From positions 1 through 40,534 of the forward strand of contig NZ_BDBV01000112.1 in the NCBI RefSeq assembly GCF_001613165.1: DNA of 40,534 nt. The letters run 5' to 3'. This DNA comes from Nocardia mexicana NBRC 108244. GTDB lineage: Bacteria; Actinomycetota; Actinomycetes; Mycobacteriales; Mycobacteriaceae. Below the pieces are notes generated by a model, which saw only the letters and a program-made list of their open reading frames with translations, was not told the DNA's origin and did not search any database. The position numbers and the translations under genes were made by a program. Shown piece by piece: positions 1 through 9,270 of the stretch. The first letter of the stretch is position 1. Each line of letters begins with the position of its first letter.

Positions 1-14
1 CGCACGGCCACATT

Positions 15-50
15 CCCGTCGTCGCGGCCCCCTGGGGCCGCGACGACGGG
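15..50. terminator. perfect 17-bp hairpin, probable terminator
   Basis: Bases 15-31 are exactly complementary to 34-50, with only two bases between, so the RNA would form a very stable GC-rich hairpin. It lies 50 bases beyond the stop of the minus-strand molybdopterin oxidoreductase and has no T tract on either side, which is common for actinobacterial terminators. It could end that transcript or one entering from the left. The rest of 1-101 holds no gene that I can see. Confidence 0.6.
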
Positions 51-101
51 ATCAACTTGGCGGGGCGGCGGTGATGTGGGCGGGCCGGGCATTTCGGAGG
101 G

Positions 102-2270
102 TCAGGCGGGGTCGAGGCGGATGGGGACGCCGTTGAGGTGGGACATGCCTGCCAGGCGTTCGACGTCGGCGGGGTCGGTGGACATCAGGAGGTTGACGTT
201 GGCGCCGCCCGCGGCGGTGGCGCGGCGCCAGCCGGCGGTGTGGCCCCAGCCGTGCGGTACGGCCACGGTGCCCTCGGTCATGTCCTCGGTGAGGCGGGCC
301 GTGACCTCGATCGCGCCGTGCGGTGAGCTGACCCGGCAGCGGTCGCCGTCGGCGATTCCGGCGACGGCGGCGTCCTTGGGATGGATGCGTGCGGCGTGCT
401 CGCGGCGGGCCACCAGGGAGTCGGCGTTGTGCATCCAGGAATTGTGGGATTTCAACTCGCGCATGCCGATTATGCGCAGCGGATAGGCGGGATCGATCGG
501 CGGGGCCGCCAGCTCGCTCAGCTCCGTGATGATCTCCGGCGGCGCCAGCCGCACCCGTCGATCCTTGTGCTGCACCACCTTTCGCAGCACCCCGGTGGTG
601 ATGCGGTCGGCCAGCACCAGCCCGTGCGGATGGCGGCGCAGTTTGCGCAGGCTGATTCCGTTGCGACGCAATCCGAATCGGTCACCGTACGGCCCCGTAC
701 GCAATGCGAGATCCAGGAGCGCTCTGGGTCGCACCCGCGCCGCACGACCACCCGGCACGCGGCGGCGCAGCTCGCCGAGCATCCGGGCGGGAGGCCCGAA
801 GGTGAAGGGCTGCACGCCGATTCGCCGCGCGATCTCGTCGATGATCTCCCATTCCTGCCGCGCCTCGCCGTAGGGCTCCAGCACCGGTTCGGTGTACTGG
901 GTGTACGGGACCGGGGCCAGCGCGGCGAACGGCAGCGGCACGTCGTCGCGCTCCAGGAAGGTGGTGGCGGGCAGCACGTAGTCGGCGGTGCGGTTGGAAT
1001 CGGTGAGGTACAGATCGATCGACACGAACAGGTCGAGTTCCCGTAGCGCCGCGGCGAGTTCGTCGCTGCCCGGCACCGACTGCACCGGATTACCCGCAGA
1101 GGTGAACAGCGCCCGCAGCTGGCCGGGCCCGGGCGTGGTGATCTCCTTGGCCATGATCGCGGCCGGGAAGGTGCGCAGCACCTCCGGGAAATCGCCGATG
1201 CGGGAACGCGTCTTGCCGTACTTGATCAACCCCAGCCGCGCATTGAGCTCCGAGACCGCCACCAACTCCTTGCCGAAGACACATCCGCCCGGCCGGTCGA
1301 GGTTTCCGGTCACCGCCGCCAGCGCATCGATGAGGAAGGCGACCAGGGTCGCGTGCCGCCCCAGGCAGGTCCCGGTGCGCCCGTACACCGCCGCGCGGGG
1401 TGCGGCGGCCAGATCGCGGGCCAGCGTGCGCACGGTATCCGGATCGACGCCCGTCACCGGCGCCGTGACCTCGGGCGTGAAACGAGCCACGGCCCTGCGT
1501 AGTTCGGCCACCCCCGCCGCCTGTTCGCGCAGCGCGGCCGCGTCCTCCAGACCCTCGTCGAAGATCACCTGCAGCAGCGCCGCCAGCAGCCAGGCGTCGG
1601 TGTCCGCCCGCACCCCGACATGTTCGAACAGCCGAGCCGTCTCCGTGCGCCGCGGGTCGACCACGACGACCCGCCCGCCGCGCTTGGTGATATCGGTCAG
1701 CTTGTCGCGGATCCGGGGCGCGCTGACCACGCTGCCGTGCGACACAACGGGATTCGCGCCCACCATGAGCAGGAAGTCCGTATGGTCCAGGTCCGGCACC
1801 GGCACGCTGGTCAGCGACCCGTACAGCAGGTGGCTGGCCACGAAACGGTTGTTGACGTCCTGGGAGCCCGCCGAATACACGTGCCGCAGCCCGGCGGCGA
1901 GCTGAAAACCTACGATCCACAACGTATGCGAGTAGGAGAACGACGACGGATTGCCGAAATACCAACCCAGACTTTCCCGCCCGTGCGCGCCGATGATCGC
2001 CCGCAGCCTGGCGCCGATCTCGTCGAGCGCCGTCTCCCACGACACCCGCTCGAACGCACCGTCGGCACCGCGCCGCAGCGGATACAGCACCCGCTCCGGA
2101 TCGTTCTGCACCTCGGTGAACGCAATCCCCTTGGGACAGGCGAACCCCCGCGACAACGGATGCTGCTTATCGGGCCGCAACTGCACCAGCCGCCCGTCCT
2201 CGACGGTGGCGATCAACCCGCAGAGCGGTTCACAGATTCGGCAGTATGTCGGCACCTCGCGTGCTGTCAT
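102..2270 (-). CDS. molybdopterin-dependent oxidoreductase (formate dehydrogenase/BisC-like superfamily)
   Basis: A 722-residue molybdenum or tungsten enzyme of the DMSO-reductase superfamily. The N-terminus carries a [4Fe-4S] motif, Cys10-x2-Cys13-x3-Cys17-x27-Cys45, followed by the long bis-MGD binding body. The C-terminal ~120 residues look like the dinucleotide-binding domain (SHNSWMHN near its start, VPHGWGH near its end). There is no twin-arginine signal, so the protein is probably cytoplasmic. I see no selenocysteine and cannot assign the substrate; the ligand region reads YSAGSQDVNN, without an obvious Cys. Its ATG begins 3 bases after the NUDIX gene's stop codon, so the two are co-transcribed. 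Superfamily is sure, reaction unknown. Confidence 0.85.
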   Translation of the reverse strand: MTAREVPTYCRICEPLCGLIATVEDGRLVQLRPDKQHPLSRGFACPKGIAFTEVQNDPERVLYPLRRGADGAFERVSWETALDEIGARLRAIIGAHGRESLGWYFGNPSSFSYSHTLWIVGFQLAAGLRHVYSAGSQDVNNRFVASHLLYGSLTSVPVPDLDHTDFLLMVGANPVVSHGSVVSAPRIRDKLTDITKRGGRVVVVDPRRTETARLFEHVGVRADTDAWLLAALLQVIFDEGLEDAAALREQAAGVAELRRAVARFTPEVTAPVTGVDPDTVRTLARDLAAAPRAAVYGRTGTCLGRHATLVAFLIDALAAVTGNLDRPGGCVFGKELVAVSELNARLGLIKYGKTRSRIGDFPEVLRTFPAAIMAKEITTPGPGQLRALFTSAGNPVQSVPGSDELAAALRELDLFVSIDLYLTDSNRTADYVLPATTFLERDDVPLPFAALAPVPYTQYTEPVLEPYGEARQEWEIIDEIARRIGVQPFTFGPPARMLGELRRRVPGGRAARVRPRALLDLALRTGPYGDRFGLRRNGISLRKLRRHPHGLVLADRITTGVLRKVVQHKDRRVRLAPPEIITELSELAAPPIDPAYPLRIIGMRELKSHNSWMHNADSLVARREHAARIHPKDAAVAGIADGDRCRVSSPHGAIEVTARLTEDMTEGTVAVPHGWGHTAGWRRATAAGGANVNLLMSTDPADVERLAGMSHLNGVPIRLDPA

Positions 2271-2273
2271 GTC

Positions 2274-2927
2274 TCAAGACAACACCTGATCCAGCGTGAG
2301 GAACAACACATTTCCGGCCAGATCCGCCGCGGAGCCGATGCGCGCCGCGCGCCCGCCCCGACCGTTCGAGTGCAGCCAGACGAAGCCGTGCTCGGCCAGG
2401 TCCACGGTGCGCGGCAACGCCGCCGCGACCGTCGCGGCGTCGTCGACCCCGTCCAGGCTGATGCGCGCCGACGAGGCCCGCAGCGCCGGCCACGCCGCCG
2501 CGAAACCCGGATGCAGCGGCCGCGCGTCCACCTCCTCCTCGGGCACCCAGGCCAGCTCGGCGCTCTCCCGATTCGCGGTGGTGGCCAGCGGTTCGGCGGC
2601 ATCGGCGACCACCGTGGTGTAGGTCCAGCCGCTGGGCGCCGTCGCCGTTATGCGCTCGCCGCGCACCCGCACGGCCTCCGGGACGATTCCGGTCTCCTCC
2701 TGCGCCTCCCGCACGGCGGCGTGCACGCTGGTCTCGTGGCTGTCGCGGGCGCCGCCGGGCAGCGCCCAGGTGCCGCCCTGATGACTCCACGGCGCCCGGT
2801 GCTGCAGCAACACCATGGCGCCGCCGCCGGTCCGGGGCGCCCGCAGCAGCAGCCCCGCGGCACCGAACAGGCCCCACTGCCGCGTTCCGTCGGGGGAGTC
2901 CACAAAACCGTCTCCGTCACCACGCAT
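2274..2927 (-). CDS. mutT3: NUDIX hydrolase, MutT3-like
   Basis: A 217-residue NUDIX hydrolase, the same length as mycobacterial MutT3 (Rv0413), which also sits beside the glnX-glnH-pknG operon. The Nudix box is complete: G-x5-E-x7-R-E-x2-E-E-x-G-I within GGARDSHETSV...REAQEETGI. Family members hydrolyse nucleoside diphosphate derivatives such as oxidised dGTP; the substrate here is inferred from synteny only. The ATG at 2927 is chosen because the reading frame stays open upstream to about 3581 only as the complement of glnX, and homology begins just after MRGDGDGF. It diverges from glnX with 138 bases between and is followed almost immediately by the molybdopterin enzyme gene. Confidence 0.85.
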   Translation of the reverse strand: MRGDGDGFVDSPDGTRQWGLFGAAGLLLRAPRTGGGAMVLLQHRAPWSHQGGTWALPGGARDSHETSVHAAVREAQEETGIVPEAVRVRGERITATAPSGWTYTTVVADAAEPLATTANRESAELAWVPEEEVDARPLHPGFAAAWPALRASSARISLDGVDDAATVAAALPRTVDLAEHGFVWLHSNGRGGRAARIGSAADLAGNVLFLTLDQVLS

Positions 2928-3065
2928 GCTCGTCTCGTCCCATCCTCGCCACCACTGCCGCACCCTTGCCACGGGTGCCGGGGCGACACACCCGAGACGG
3001 CGTCGGTACGACCACAATAAGCTCAGTCCGGCACGGTACGGGCCGGACGGCGATCGGAGGTGACC

Positions 3066-4409
3066 ATGACTCGCAGCCTGCCACCGCGGCTCGACGAGCT
3101 GTCGCCACGCGCCGCGGCGGCCGCCGTACGCCGCCGGTTGGACGACACCGACCTGCGCGCATTCGCCCATTCCTCCCCCGCCAAGCTGATCACCATCGGC
3201 CTGCTGCTGCTGGGCATGTGCCTGCTCGCCGGGGCGGTGGCCTCGTCGACGGTCGACAACCGGCAGCAGGCCCTGGACCATCTGCTCGACGAGGCGGAGC
3301 CGGACGCGTACTCGGCCCAGCGGCTCTACGCCTCGCTGTCGGTGGCCGATGCGGCCGCGGGCACGGCGTTCATCTCCGGCGGCCTGGAACCGAAACCGGT
3401 GCGCGACCGGTACAGCCAGGCCGTCGGCCAGGCGTCCGCGGAACTCGTCGCACAGTCCAACGCCGGGCGCAACGGGCCGGGCACCGATGCCGACGGCCAC
3501 CTGCGGGCGGGGATCGCGACCCACCTGCCCGTGTACACCGGCCTGATCGAGACCGCCCGGGCCAACAACCGCGAGGGGCATCCGCTCGGCGCCGCCTATC
3601 TCAGCGAGGCGTCGAATCTGATGCAGTCGACCATGCTGCCGATGGCGCGCGAATTACAGGAGCACCGGTCCGTGGCGATCACGGACACCCAGCGCCACCA
3701 CGTGCAACCGCCGTGGGTGGCGATCGCGCTGCCGATTCTGACGCTGGGCGCGCTGGTCGGCGCGCAGTGGTATCTGGCGCGGCGCTGGCACCGGGTGCTG
3801 AATCCGGGCCTGCTGCTGGCCTCGGGCACGCTGGTGATCGTGCTGGCCTGGACGGTGATCGCGGGGTCGATCTCGGCCGTGGCCACCACCCAGGGCCGCG
3901 ACGACGGGGCGATCCCGACCTCGGAGCTGACCGAGAGCCGCATCCTCACCCAGCAGGCCCGCGCCGCCGAAACCCTGAAGCTGGTGCGCCGCGACGCCAG
4001 CGGCGACTACGACCGAATCTACGACAAGGCCATCTCGGATCTGACCATGCTGCTCACCCGATATCCGCACGGCGCACCGGGTTCCGATGACGTCACCACC
4101 GCGCGCGGGGCGCTGGACCGCTGGCGCCAGGCGCATCAGCGGATGAACGACGCGCTGGGGCGCGGCGACTTCCCCGGCGCCAGCGCCGTCGCGATCGGTC
4201 CCGGCGCCAACGGGGCCACCGCCGACGTCGAGGCGCTTGACAACGCGCTGCGCGGCGGCCTCTCCGATACGCGAAACACGTTGCGCAGCGAGGTTTCCGA
4301 CGCGGCTCGCTCGCTCGATCTGCTGGCGCCGGGCGCGCTGGTGCTGTCCATCCTGGCCGCCGTCCTCGTGGTGGCGGGCCTGTGGCCCCGGCTGCGGGAG
4401 TACCGATGA
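3066..4409 (+). CDS. glnX: GlnX-like membrane protein, PknG sensing pathway
   Basis: A 447-residue membrane protein matching Rv0412c (GlnX) in position, size and topology. Four hydrophobic segments lie at about residues 40-60, 215-236, 247-270 and 418-440, leaving two extracytoplasmic helical loops rich in alanine, like sensory four-helix domains. In mycobacteria GlnX and the lipoprotein GlnH relay external aspartate or glutamate to PknG; that role is transferred by synteny. The ATG at 3066 is preferred because GGAGG at 3056-3060 lies 5 bases upstream; a GTG at 3060 overlaps that Shine-Dalgarno sequence. The stop overlaps the glnH start (ATGA, 4406-4409), indicating translational coupling. 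Confidence 0.85.
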   Translation: MTRSLPPRLDELSPRAAAAAVRRRLDDTDLRAFAHSSPAKLITIGLLLLGMCLLAGAVASSTVDNRQQALDHLLDEAEPDAYSAQRLYASLSVADAAAGTAFISGGLEPKPVRDRYSQAVGQASAELVAQSNAGRNGPGTDADGHLRAGIATHLPVYTGLIETARANNREGHPLGAAYLSEASNLMQSTMLPMARELQEHRSVAITDTQRHHVQPPWVAIALPILTLGALVGAQWYLARRWHRVLNPGLLLASGTLVIVLAWTVIAGSISAVATTQGRDDGAIPTSELTESRILTQQARAAETLKLVRRDASGDYDRIYDKAISDLTMLLTRYPHGAPGSDDVTTARGALDRWRQAHQRMNDALGRGDFPGASAVAIGPGANGATADVEALDNALRGGLSDTRNTLRSEVSDAARSLDLLAPGALVLSILAAVLVVAGLWPRLREYR

Positions 4410-5380
4410 GGGCGGCACCGATGCGAGCGCGGGCGCTGCTGCTGATCGCCGTCGCCCTGCTGGCCGCGGGCTGCCACGACCGGTCCGCGGCCCCGCCGCC
4501 GACCGACAGCACCGTCAGCTATTCCGAACCGCCGTATCCCGCGAAAGCCGTTCCGGCGCAGACCCAGACGCCGCTGCCGCCGGAGCCCGACAAGAGCTGC
4601 GACGCGACGGCCAGCCTGCGCCCGAGCGCCGCGGGCGGACCCACCGTCGACGCCATCCGCGCCCGCGGCCGATTGCTGGTCGGACTCGACCCGGGCAGCA
4701 ATCTGTTCAGCTTCCGCGATCCGATCAGCGGCACGCTCGCCGGATTCGACGTCGATATCGCCAAGGAGATCGCGCGCGACCTGTTCGGCGACCCGGAGCG
4801 GGTGGAGTACCGCATCCTCGGCTCCGCCGATCGCGAACGCGCCCTGCAGGAACACACCGTCGACGTGGTGGTGAAGACCATGACGATGACCTGTGAGCGG
4901 CGGGCGCGCGTGACGTTCTCCACCACCTACCTGATGTCGCACCAGCGGGTGCTGGTCGTGAAGGATTCCGGCATCAAGAGCCTGGACGATCTGGCGGGCA
5001 AGCGGGTGTGCGTGGTCACCGGCACCACGTCGCTGGATCTGATCCGCCGCAACCAACCGGCCGCGTCGATCCTCACCGTCCCCGCCTGGGCCGACTGCCT
5101 GGTCGTGCTGCAGCAGCGCCAGGTCGACGCGGTCAGCACCGACGACGCGCTGCTGGCCGGGCTGGCCGGGCAGGATCCGTACGCGGAGGTCGTGGGCGGC
5201 AATCTGAGCGACGAGCCGTACGGCGTCGGCATCCCCAAGGGCGACGACGATATGGTGCGCTTCGTCAACAACACCCTCGACCGGCTGCGCTCCGACGGCA
5301 CCTGGAACCGCATCTACCAGAGGTGGCTGTCGGTCCTCGGCCCGTCTCCCGGCCCACCGCAGCCCCGGTATCAGGATTGA
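4406..5380 (+). CDS. glnH: GlnH-like glutamate/aspartate-binding lipoprotein
   Basis: A 324-residue family 3 periplasmic solute-binding protein anchored as a lipoprotein. The signal peptide runs MRAAPMRARALLLIAVALLA and ends in a lipobox LAAGC with the lipidated Cys at 23. A proline-rich linker leads to the binding domain, which opens with the typical IRARGRLLVGLDPG and contains FSFRD...LAGFDVDIAKEIA. The start is fixed by ATGA overlap with glnX; longer in-frame starts fall within glnX. It matches mycobacterial GlnH (Rv0411c, about 328 residues). Known role in the family: binds acidic amino acids outside the membrane and signals, with GlnX, to PknG. No ABC permease is adjacent, which fits a sensor rather than a transporter. 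Confidence 0.9.
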   Translation: MRAAPMRARALLLIAVALLAAGCHDRSAAPPPTDSTVSYSEPPYPAKAVPAQTQTPLPPEPDKSCDATASLRPSAAGGPTVDAIRARGRLLVGLDPGSNLFSFRDPISGTLAGFDVDIAKEIARDLFGDPERVEYRILGSADRERALQEHTVDVVVKTMTMTCERRARVTFSTTYLMSHQRVLVVKDSGIKSLDDLAGKRVCVVTGTTSLDLIRRNQPAASILTVPAWADCLVVLQQRQVDAVSTDDALLAGLAGQDPYAEVVGGNLSDEPYGVGIPKGDDDMVRFVNNTLDRLRSDGTWNRIYQRWLSVLGPSPGPPQPRYQD

Positions 5381-5385
5381 TCCCG

Positions 5386-7875
5386 ATGCCCGATCCCGGC
5401 GAATCCTCCTCCGGCCCTACCGAATCCGTGCCCGGCCCGCCGCGACCGGACCCGGAGCCGACGTCGGCCCAGCGGCACGACCAGACGCAGGCGGTACCAC
5501 CCGAGACCGCAGCGGTTGCTCCCGAAACCGCGGCGGTCTCCCCCGAAACCGCGGCGGCCTCCCCTGAAACCGCGGCCGTCTCCCCCGAAACCGCGGCCGT
5601 CTCCCCCGAAACCGCGGCCGTCTCCCCCGAGACCGCGGCCGTCTCCCCTGAGACCGCGGCGGCCTCCCCCGAGACGTCCGCGGTCGAGCCGGGCACCGTG
5701 GCCGGTCCGGAGCCCACCCGCGCGGATTCCCGACCGTCCGGCCGCAGCGGACGCACTGTCCGCACCCGCCCGACGGTGCGGCGGCTCGGCGCCGGTCTGG
5801 TGCCGATTTCCACTGTGCCGCCGGTGGATCCGCGCTCCGTGGTACTGACCGACCCGGTCGTCGCCGAAGCGCGCCGGTTCTGCTGGCGCTGCGGGAAACC
5901 GGTCGGGCGGGCCACCGCCGGTCATCCCGCGACCACCTCCGGCGTCTGCGAAGTATGCGGCGCCCCATACGATTTCCGTCCCTACCTGAGTGTGGGAGAT
6001 AGGGTTGCCGGTCAGTACGAGATCCAGGGCTGTATCGCGCACGGCGGACTGGGCTGGATCTTCCTGGCCGTCGACCGCAATGTCAGCAACCGCTGGGTGG
6101 TGCTCAAGGGCCTGCTGCACAGCGGCGACGCGGAGGCGCAGGCGGTGGCCGTCGCCGAGCGTCAATACCTCGCCGAGCTGGCGCATCACAGCATCGTCAA
6201 GATCCACAATTTCGTCGAGCACCCCAGCCCCGAGGGGGTGCCGGTGGGCTACATCGTCATGGAGTACGTCGGCGGGCGGTCGCTGCGCAACATGCTCGAC
6301 TCCTACGAGCGCCCCGACCGCATGCCGGTCACCGAGGCCATCGCCTATGTGCTCGAGATCCTCCCGGCGCTGGAATACCTGCACTCGCTGGAGCTGGCCT
6401 ACAACGACCTCAAGCCCGACAACATCATGGTCACCGAGGATCAGGTGAAGCTGATCGATCTGGGCGCGGTGGCCGGATTCGAATCCTACGGAAACCTGTA
6501 CGGCACCAGGGGCTTTCAGGCACCCGAGATCGCGAAGACGGGGCCGACGGCGGCCTCGGACATCTATACGGTGGGCCGCACGCTGGCGGCGCTGACCCTC
6601 AACCTGCCGACCGAGAAAGGCCGCTACCTCGACGGCCTCCCGGAGCCGGATTCCGAACCGCTGCTTGCCCGCTACGAGTTCTTCCACCGGCTGCTGCTGC
6701 GCGCCACCGATCCGGATCCGGCGCGCCGCTTCCCGTCGGCCCGGGTGATGACGACGCAGCTGACGGGCGTGCTACGGGAGATTCTGGCCACCGAGACCGG
6801 CACCGAACAACCGCAGCTGTCGACCGTGTTCAGCCCGCCGCGCACCAGCTTCGGCACCGAGGAACTGGTCGCGCAGACCGACTCGTACGTCGACGGCGCC
6901 GAGCGCAGCAAGAATCTGCGTGCCCGCGATGTCGCTGCGGCACTTCCGGTTCCGGTGATCGATCCGTCGGATCCCTCGGCCGCGCTGCTGGCGGGAACCG
7001 TGCACCCGGAGCCGCGGCATGCGCTCGACGCGGTGCGCACCGCCCGCCAACGGGCCGCGGCCGAGCCGGGCGGCGCGCCGGAGAGCTTCGAGGCCGAATG
7101 CACATTCGCCGAGGCCCGCATCCACCTGGACCTGGGCCAGCCCGCCGCGGCCCGCGATGTGCTGCGCCGGATCGAGGACGACGACTGGCGCGTCGATTGG
7201 TATCGCGGTCTGGCCGCGCTACTCGAGCTCGACTACCAGCGCGCGTTCGACCGCTTCGACGCGGTGCTGCAGGCGCTGCCCGGCGAGGTCGCGCCCAAGC
7301 TGGCACTGGCCGCGACCGCGGAACTGGTACTGCAGCACTGGGATTCGCCGGACCCCGGGCAGTGGCGCCGGTATGCGGAGAAGTTCTACGCCACCGTCTG
7401 GCGCACCGACCGCGGGGTGGTGAGCGCGGCGTTCGGCCTGGCCCGGCAGTTGAGCGCGGCCGGGCGCGTCGTCGAGGCGGTGCGGGCGCTGGACGAGGTA
7501 CCGGCCGCCTCGCGGCACTACGGCGAGGCGCGGATGACCGCGGTCTTGATGTTGCTCACCGCGGCGCCGGTGGCCGAACTCGGGGAATCGACGCTGCACA
7601 TCGCCGCGGCCCGGGTGCAGGCGCTGCCGCCGAGCGAGCACCGCGCCAACCAGATGCGTGTGCTGGTGCTCGGTTCGGCGCTGGCCTGGCTGCGCGCGGG
7701 CAACGCCCCGAAGCTGCCGGATGCCACGCTGTTCGGCGAGCCGTTCACCGAGCGCGAGCTGCGTCAGGGCACCGAGACGGGGTTGCGCGGGCTGGCCCGC
7801 ACCGCACCCGGCCGCACCCACCGCTACGCCCTGATCGACCTCGCCAACGCGATCCGCGCCAAGACCTGGGTGTGA
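5386..7875 (+). CDS. pknG: serine/threonine protein kinase PknG with expanded N-terminus
   Basis: An 829-residue PknG, longer than the 750 residues of M. tuberculosis PknG. Order: a disordered N-terminus with nine PETAAVS-type heptads (about residues 39-101); a rubredoxin-like module with Cys166-x2-Cys169 and Cys188-x2-Cys191; a kinase domain with Lys241 (VVLKGL), the unusual catalytic loop YNDLKPDN (Asp341) and DLG (Asp358); then a C-terminal TPR region. These departures from HRD and DFG are the PknG hallmark. The kinase is soluble and phosphorylates GarA to control 2-oxoglutarate and glutamate flux. The ATG at 5386 follows glnH by 5 bases with AGGA at 5373-5376; a TTG at 5377 is an alternative start. 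Confidence 0.95.
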   Translation: MPDPGESSSGPTESVPGPPRPDPEPTSAQRHDQTQAVPPETAAVAPETAAVSPETAAASPETAAVSPETAAVSPETAAVSPETAAVSPETAAASPETSAVEPGTVAGPEPTRADSRPSGRSGRTVRTRPTVRRLGAGLVPISTVPPVDPRSVVLTDPVVAEARRFCWRCGKPVGRATAGHPATTSGVCEVCGAPYDFRPYLSVGDRVAGQYEIQGCIAHGGLGWIFLAVDRNVSNRWVVLKGLLHSGDAEAQAVAVAERQYLAELAHHSIVKIHNFVEHPSPEGVPVGYIVMEYVGGRSLRNMLDSYERPDRMPVTEAIAYVLEILPALEYLHSLELAYNDLKPDNIMVTEDQVKLIDLGAVAGFESYGNLYGTRGFQAPEIAKTGPTAASDIYTVGRTLAALTLNLPTEKGRYLDGLPEPDSEPLLARYEFFHRLLLRATDPDPARRFPSARVMTTQLTGVLREILATETGTEQPQLSTVFSPPRTSFGTEELVAQTDSYVDGAERSKNLRARDVAAALPVPVIDPSDPSAALLAGTVHPEPRHALDAVRTARQRAAAEPGGAPESFEAECTFAEARIHLDLGQPAAARDVLRRIEDDDWRVDWYRGLAALLELDYQRAFDRFDAVLQALPGEVAPKLALAATAELVLQHWDSPDPGQWRRYAEKFYATVWRTDRGVVSAAFGLARQLSAAGRVVEAVRALDEVPAASRHYGEARMTAVLMLLTAAPVAELGESTLHIAAARVQALPPSEHRANQMRVLVLGSALAWLRAGNAPKLPDATLFGEPFTERELRQGTETGLRGLARTAPGRTHRYALIDLANAIRAKTWV
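5500..5688 (+). repeat. nine tandem 21-bp units coding PETAAVS heptads in pknG
   Basis: Nine in-register 21-base units, each encoding Pro-Glu-Thr-(Ala/Ser)-Ala-(Val/Ala)-x, where the last residue is usually Ser. Units 4-7 are nearly identical at DNA level, which suggests recent slippage expansion; the outer units are more diverged. The copy number may vary between strains. Confidence 0.95.
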
Positions 7876-7909
7876 GCGGTCGGTCCGATCATGAGTATTT
7901 CGTGAATGC

Positions 7910-9106
7910 TCAGCCGACCAGGCGGGCCGCCGCGCGGGCGATCGCCAGCTCCTCGTTGGTGGGCACCACCAGCACCGGCACCTCGGCCTCCGGTGGCGAG
8001 ATATAGCGGGCCGCACGGTCTTTCGCCTCGTTGCGGGCGGGATCCACGGCGATGCCGAAGCGTTCGAGCCCGGCCAGCGCGTCGGCGCGCACGCGCGCGT
8101 TGTTCTCCCCGACACCGGCGGTGAAGGTGATCGCGTCCACCCGGCCCAGCTCCACCAGGTAGGCGCCCAGGTAGCGCCGCAGCCGATGCACGTAGACGTC
8201 GTACGCCAGCCGGGCCGCCGCATCCCCGGTTTCGATGAGCCCGAACAGCTCCCGGAAGTCGTTCACCCCCGACAGGCCCTTGATGCCCGAGTCGCGGTTG
8301 AGCAGATTGTCGATCGCGTCGATGTCCATATTCGCCGTGCGCGCCAGGTGCGGGACGATCCCGGGGTCGAGGTCGCCGGAGCGGGTTCCCATCACCAGCC
8401 CCTCCAGCGGAGTCAGGCCCATCGTGGTGTCCACCGCGCGACCACCCCGAATCGCCGACGCCGAGGCGCCGTTGCCCAGGTGGAACACGATCTGGTTCAG
8501 CTCCGCCGGATCCCGGTCCAGCAGCTCCGCGGCCCGGCCGGATACGTACTCGTGCGAGGTGCCATGGAAGCCGTATCGGCGAATACCGTGTGCGGCAGCG
8601 ACTTTCGCATCGATCGCATAGGTCTTGGCCGCATCGGGCAGGCCGTGGAAGAACGCGGTGTCGAAGACGGCGACCTGCGGCACGTCCGGCAGCAGCGCCC
8701 GGGCCGATTCGATTCCGGTCACGTTGGCCGGATTGTGCAGCGGAGCAAGCGAAGACAGCTCATCGATCGACCGCACCACCGCGTCGTCGATCAGCGTGGG
8801 CCGGTAGAACACCTCGCCGCCGTGCACCACCCGGTGCCCGACCGCGGTCAGCCCGGCGGTGGTCAGGTCGTGACCGCCGCGGGCGAACAGATCGAACACG
8901 ATCCGCAGGCCGGTGGCGTGGTCGGGGACGGCGCCGTCGTGCTCCAGCGTCCGGCCGTCGCTGTGATGCTCGACGGTGGGGGCGCCGGGAGCGACCGGCT
9001 CACCGATCCTCGATACCTGACCGGAGGCCACCACCGCACCCGAATCCGGATCCAGCAGTTGATATTTGATCGACGACGACCCGGAGTTGATCACCAGGAC
9101 CTGCAT
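7910..9106 (-). CDS. ackA: acetate kinase
   Basis: A 398-residue acetate kinase interconverting acetate + ATP and acetyl phosphate + ADP. It opens with the acetokinase signature VLVINSGSSSIKYQL and contains VGHRVVHGG, the FDTAFFH region, YGFHGTSHEYV with the catalytic-region His, HLGNGASASAI and FTAGVGENNARVR. An AGGAGG site lies about 8 bases before the ATG. It ends 34 bases from the convergent pknG stop, and lies 164 bases downstream of pta on the same strand, so it forms the acetyl-CoA/acetate pathway with pta. The arrangement matches Rv0408-Rv0409 of mycobacteria. Confidence 0.97.
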   Translation of the reverse strand: MQVLVINSGSSSIKYQLLDPDSGAVVASGQVSRIGEPVAPGAPTVEHHSDGRTLEHDGAVPDHATGLRIVFDLFARGGHDLTTAGLTAVGHRVVHGGEVFYRPTLIDDAVVRSIDELSSLAPLHNPANVTGIESARALLPDVPQVAVFDTAFFHGLPDAAKTYAIDAKVAAAHGIRRYGFHGTSHEYVSGRAAELLDRDPAELNQIVFHLGNGASASAIRGGRAVDTTMGLTPLEGLVMGTRSGDLDPGIVPHLARTANMDIDAIDNLLNRDSGIKGLSGVNDFRELFGLIETGDAAARLAYDVYVHRLRRYLGAYLVELGRVDAITFTAGVGENNARVRADALAGLERFGIAVDPARNEAKDRAARYISPPEAEVPVLVVPTNEELAIARAAARLVG

Positions 9107-9270
9107 CGTGCGCCTCCTGTCTGCCGCGGTGTTCCCGATGCGGGCAACGCCGGGGGTTTGCTACGCATTCCTGCTGTATCCAACGCAACACCTTCGCGCA
9201 CTGTCGGCCGCGCGTTCCTCCTGCCGCGCCTGTGGCGGCCGGGCCGCAACGCACCCGAGCGGTCCACGTC

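Noticed and set aside
2928..3581. In-frame extension of the NUDIX gene to 435 residues
   Set aside because: The added sequence is the complement of glnX, has no NUDIX similarity, and the ATG at 2927 gives the family's normal length.
9107..9270. A small gene between ackA and pta
   Set aside because: No frame with a ribosome site or recognisable product; treated as an intra-operon spacer.
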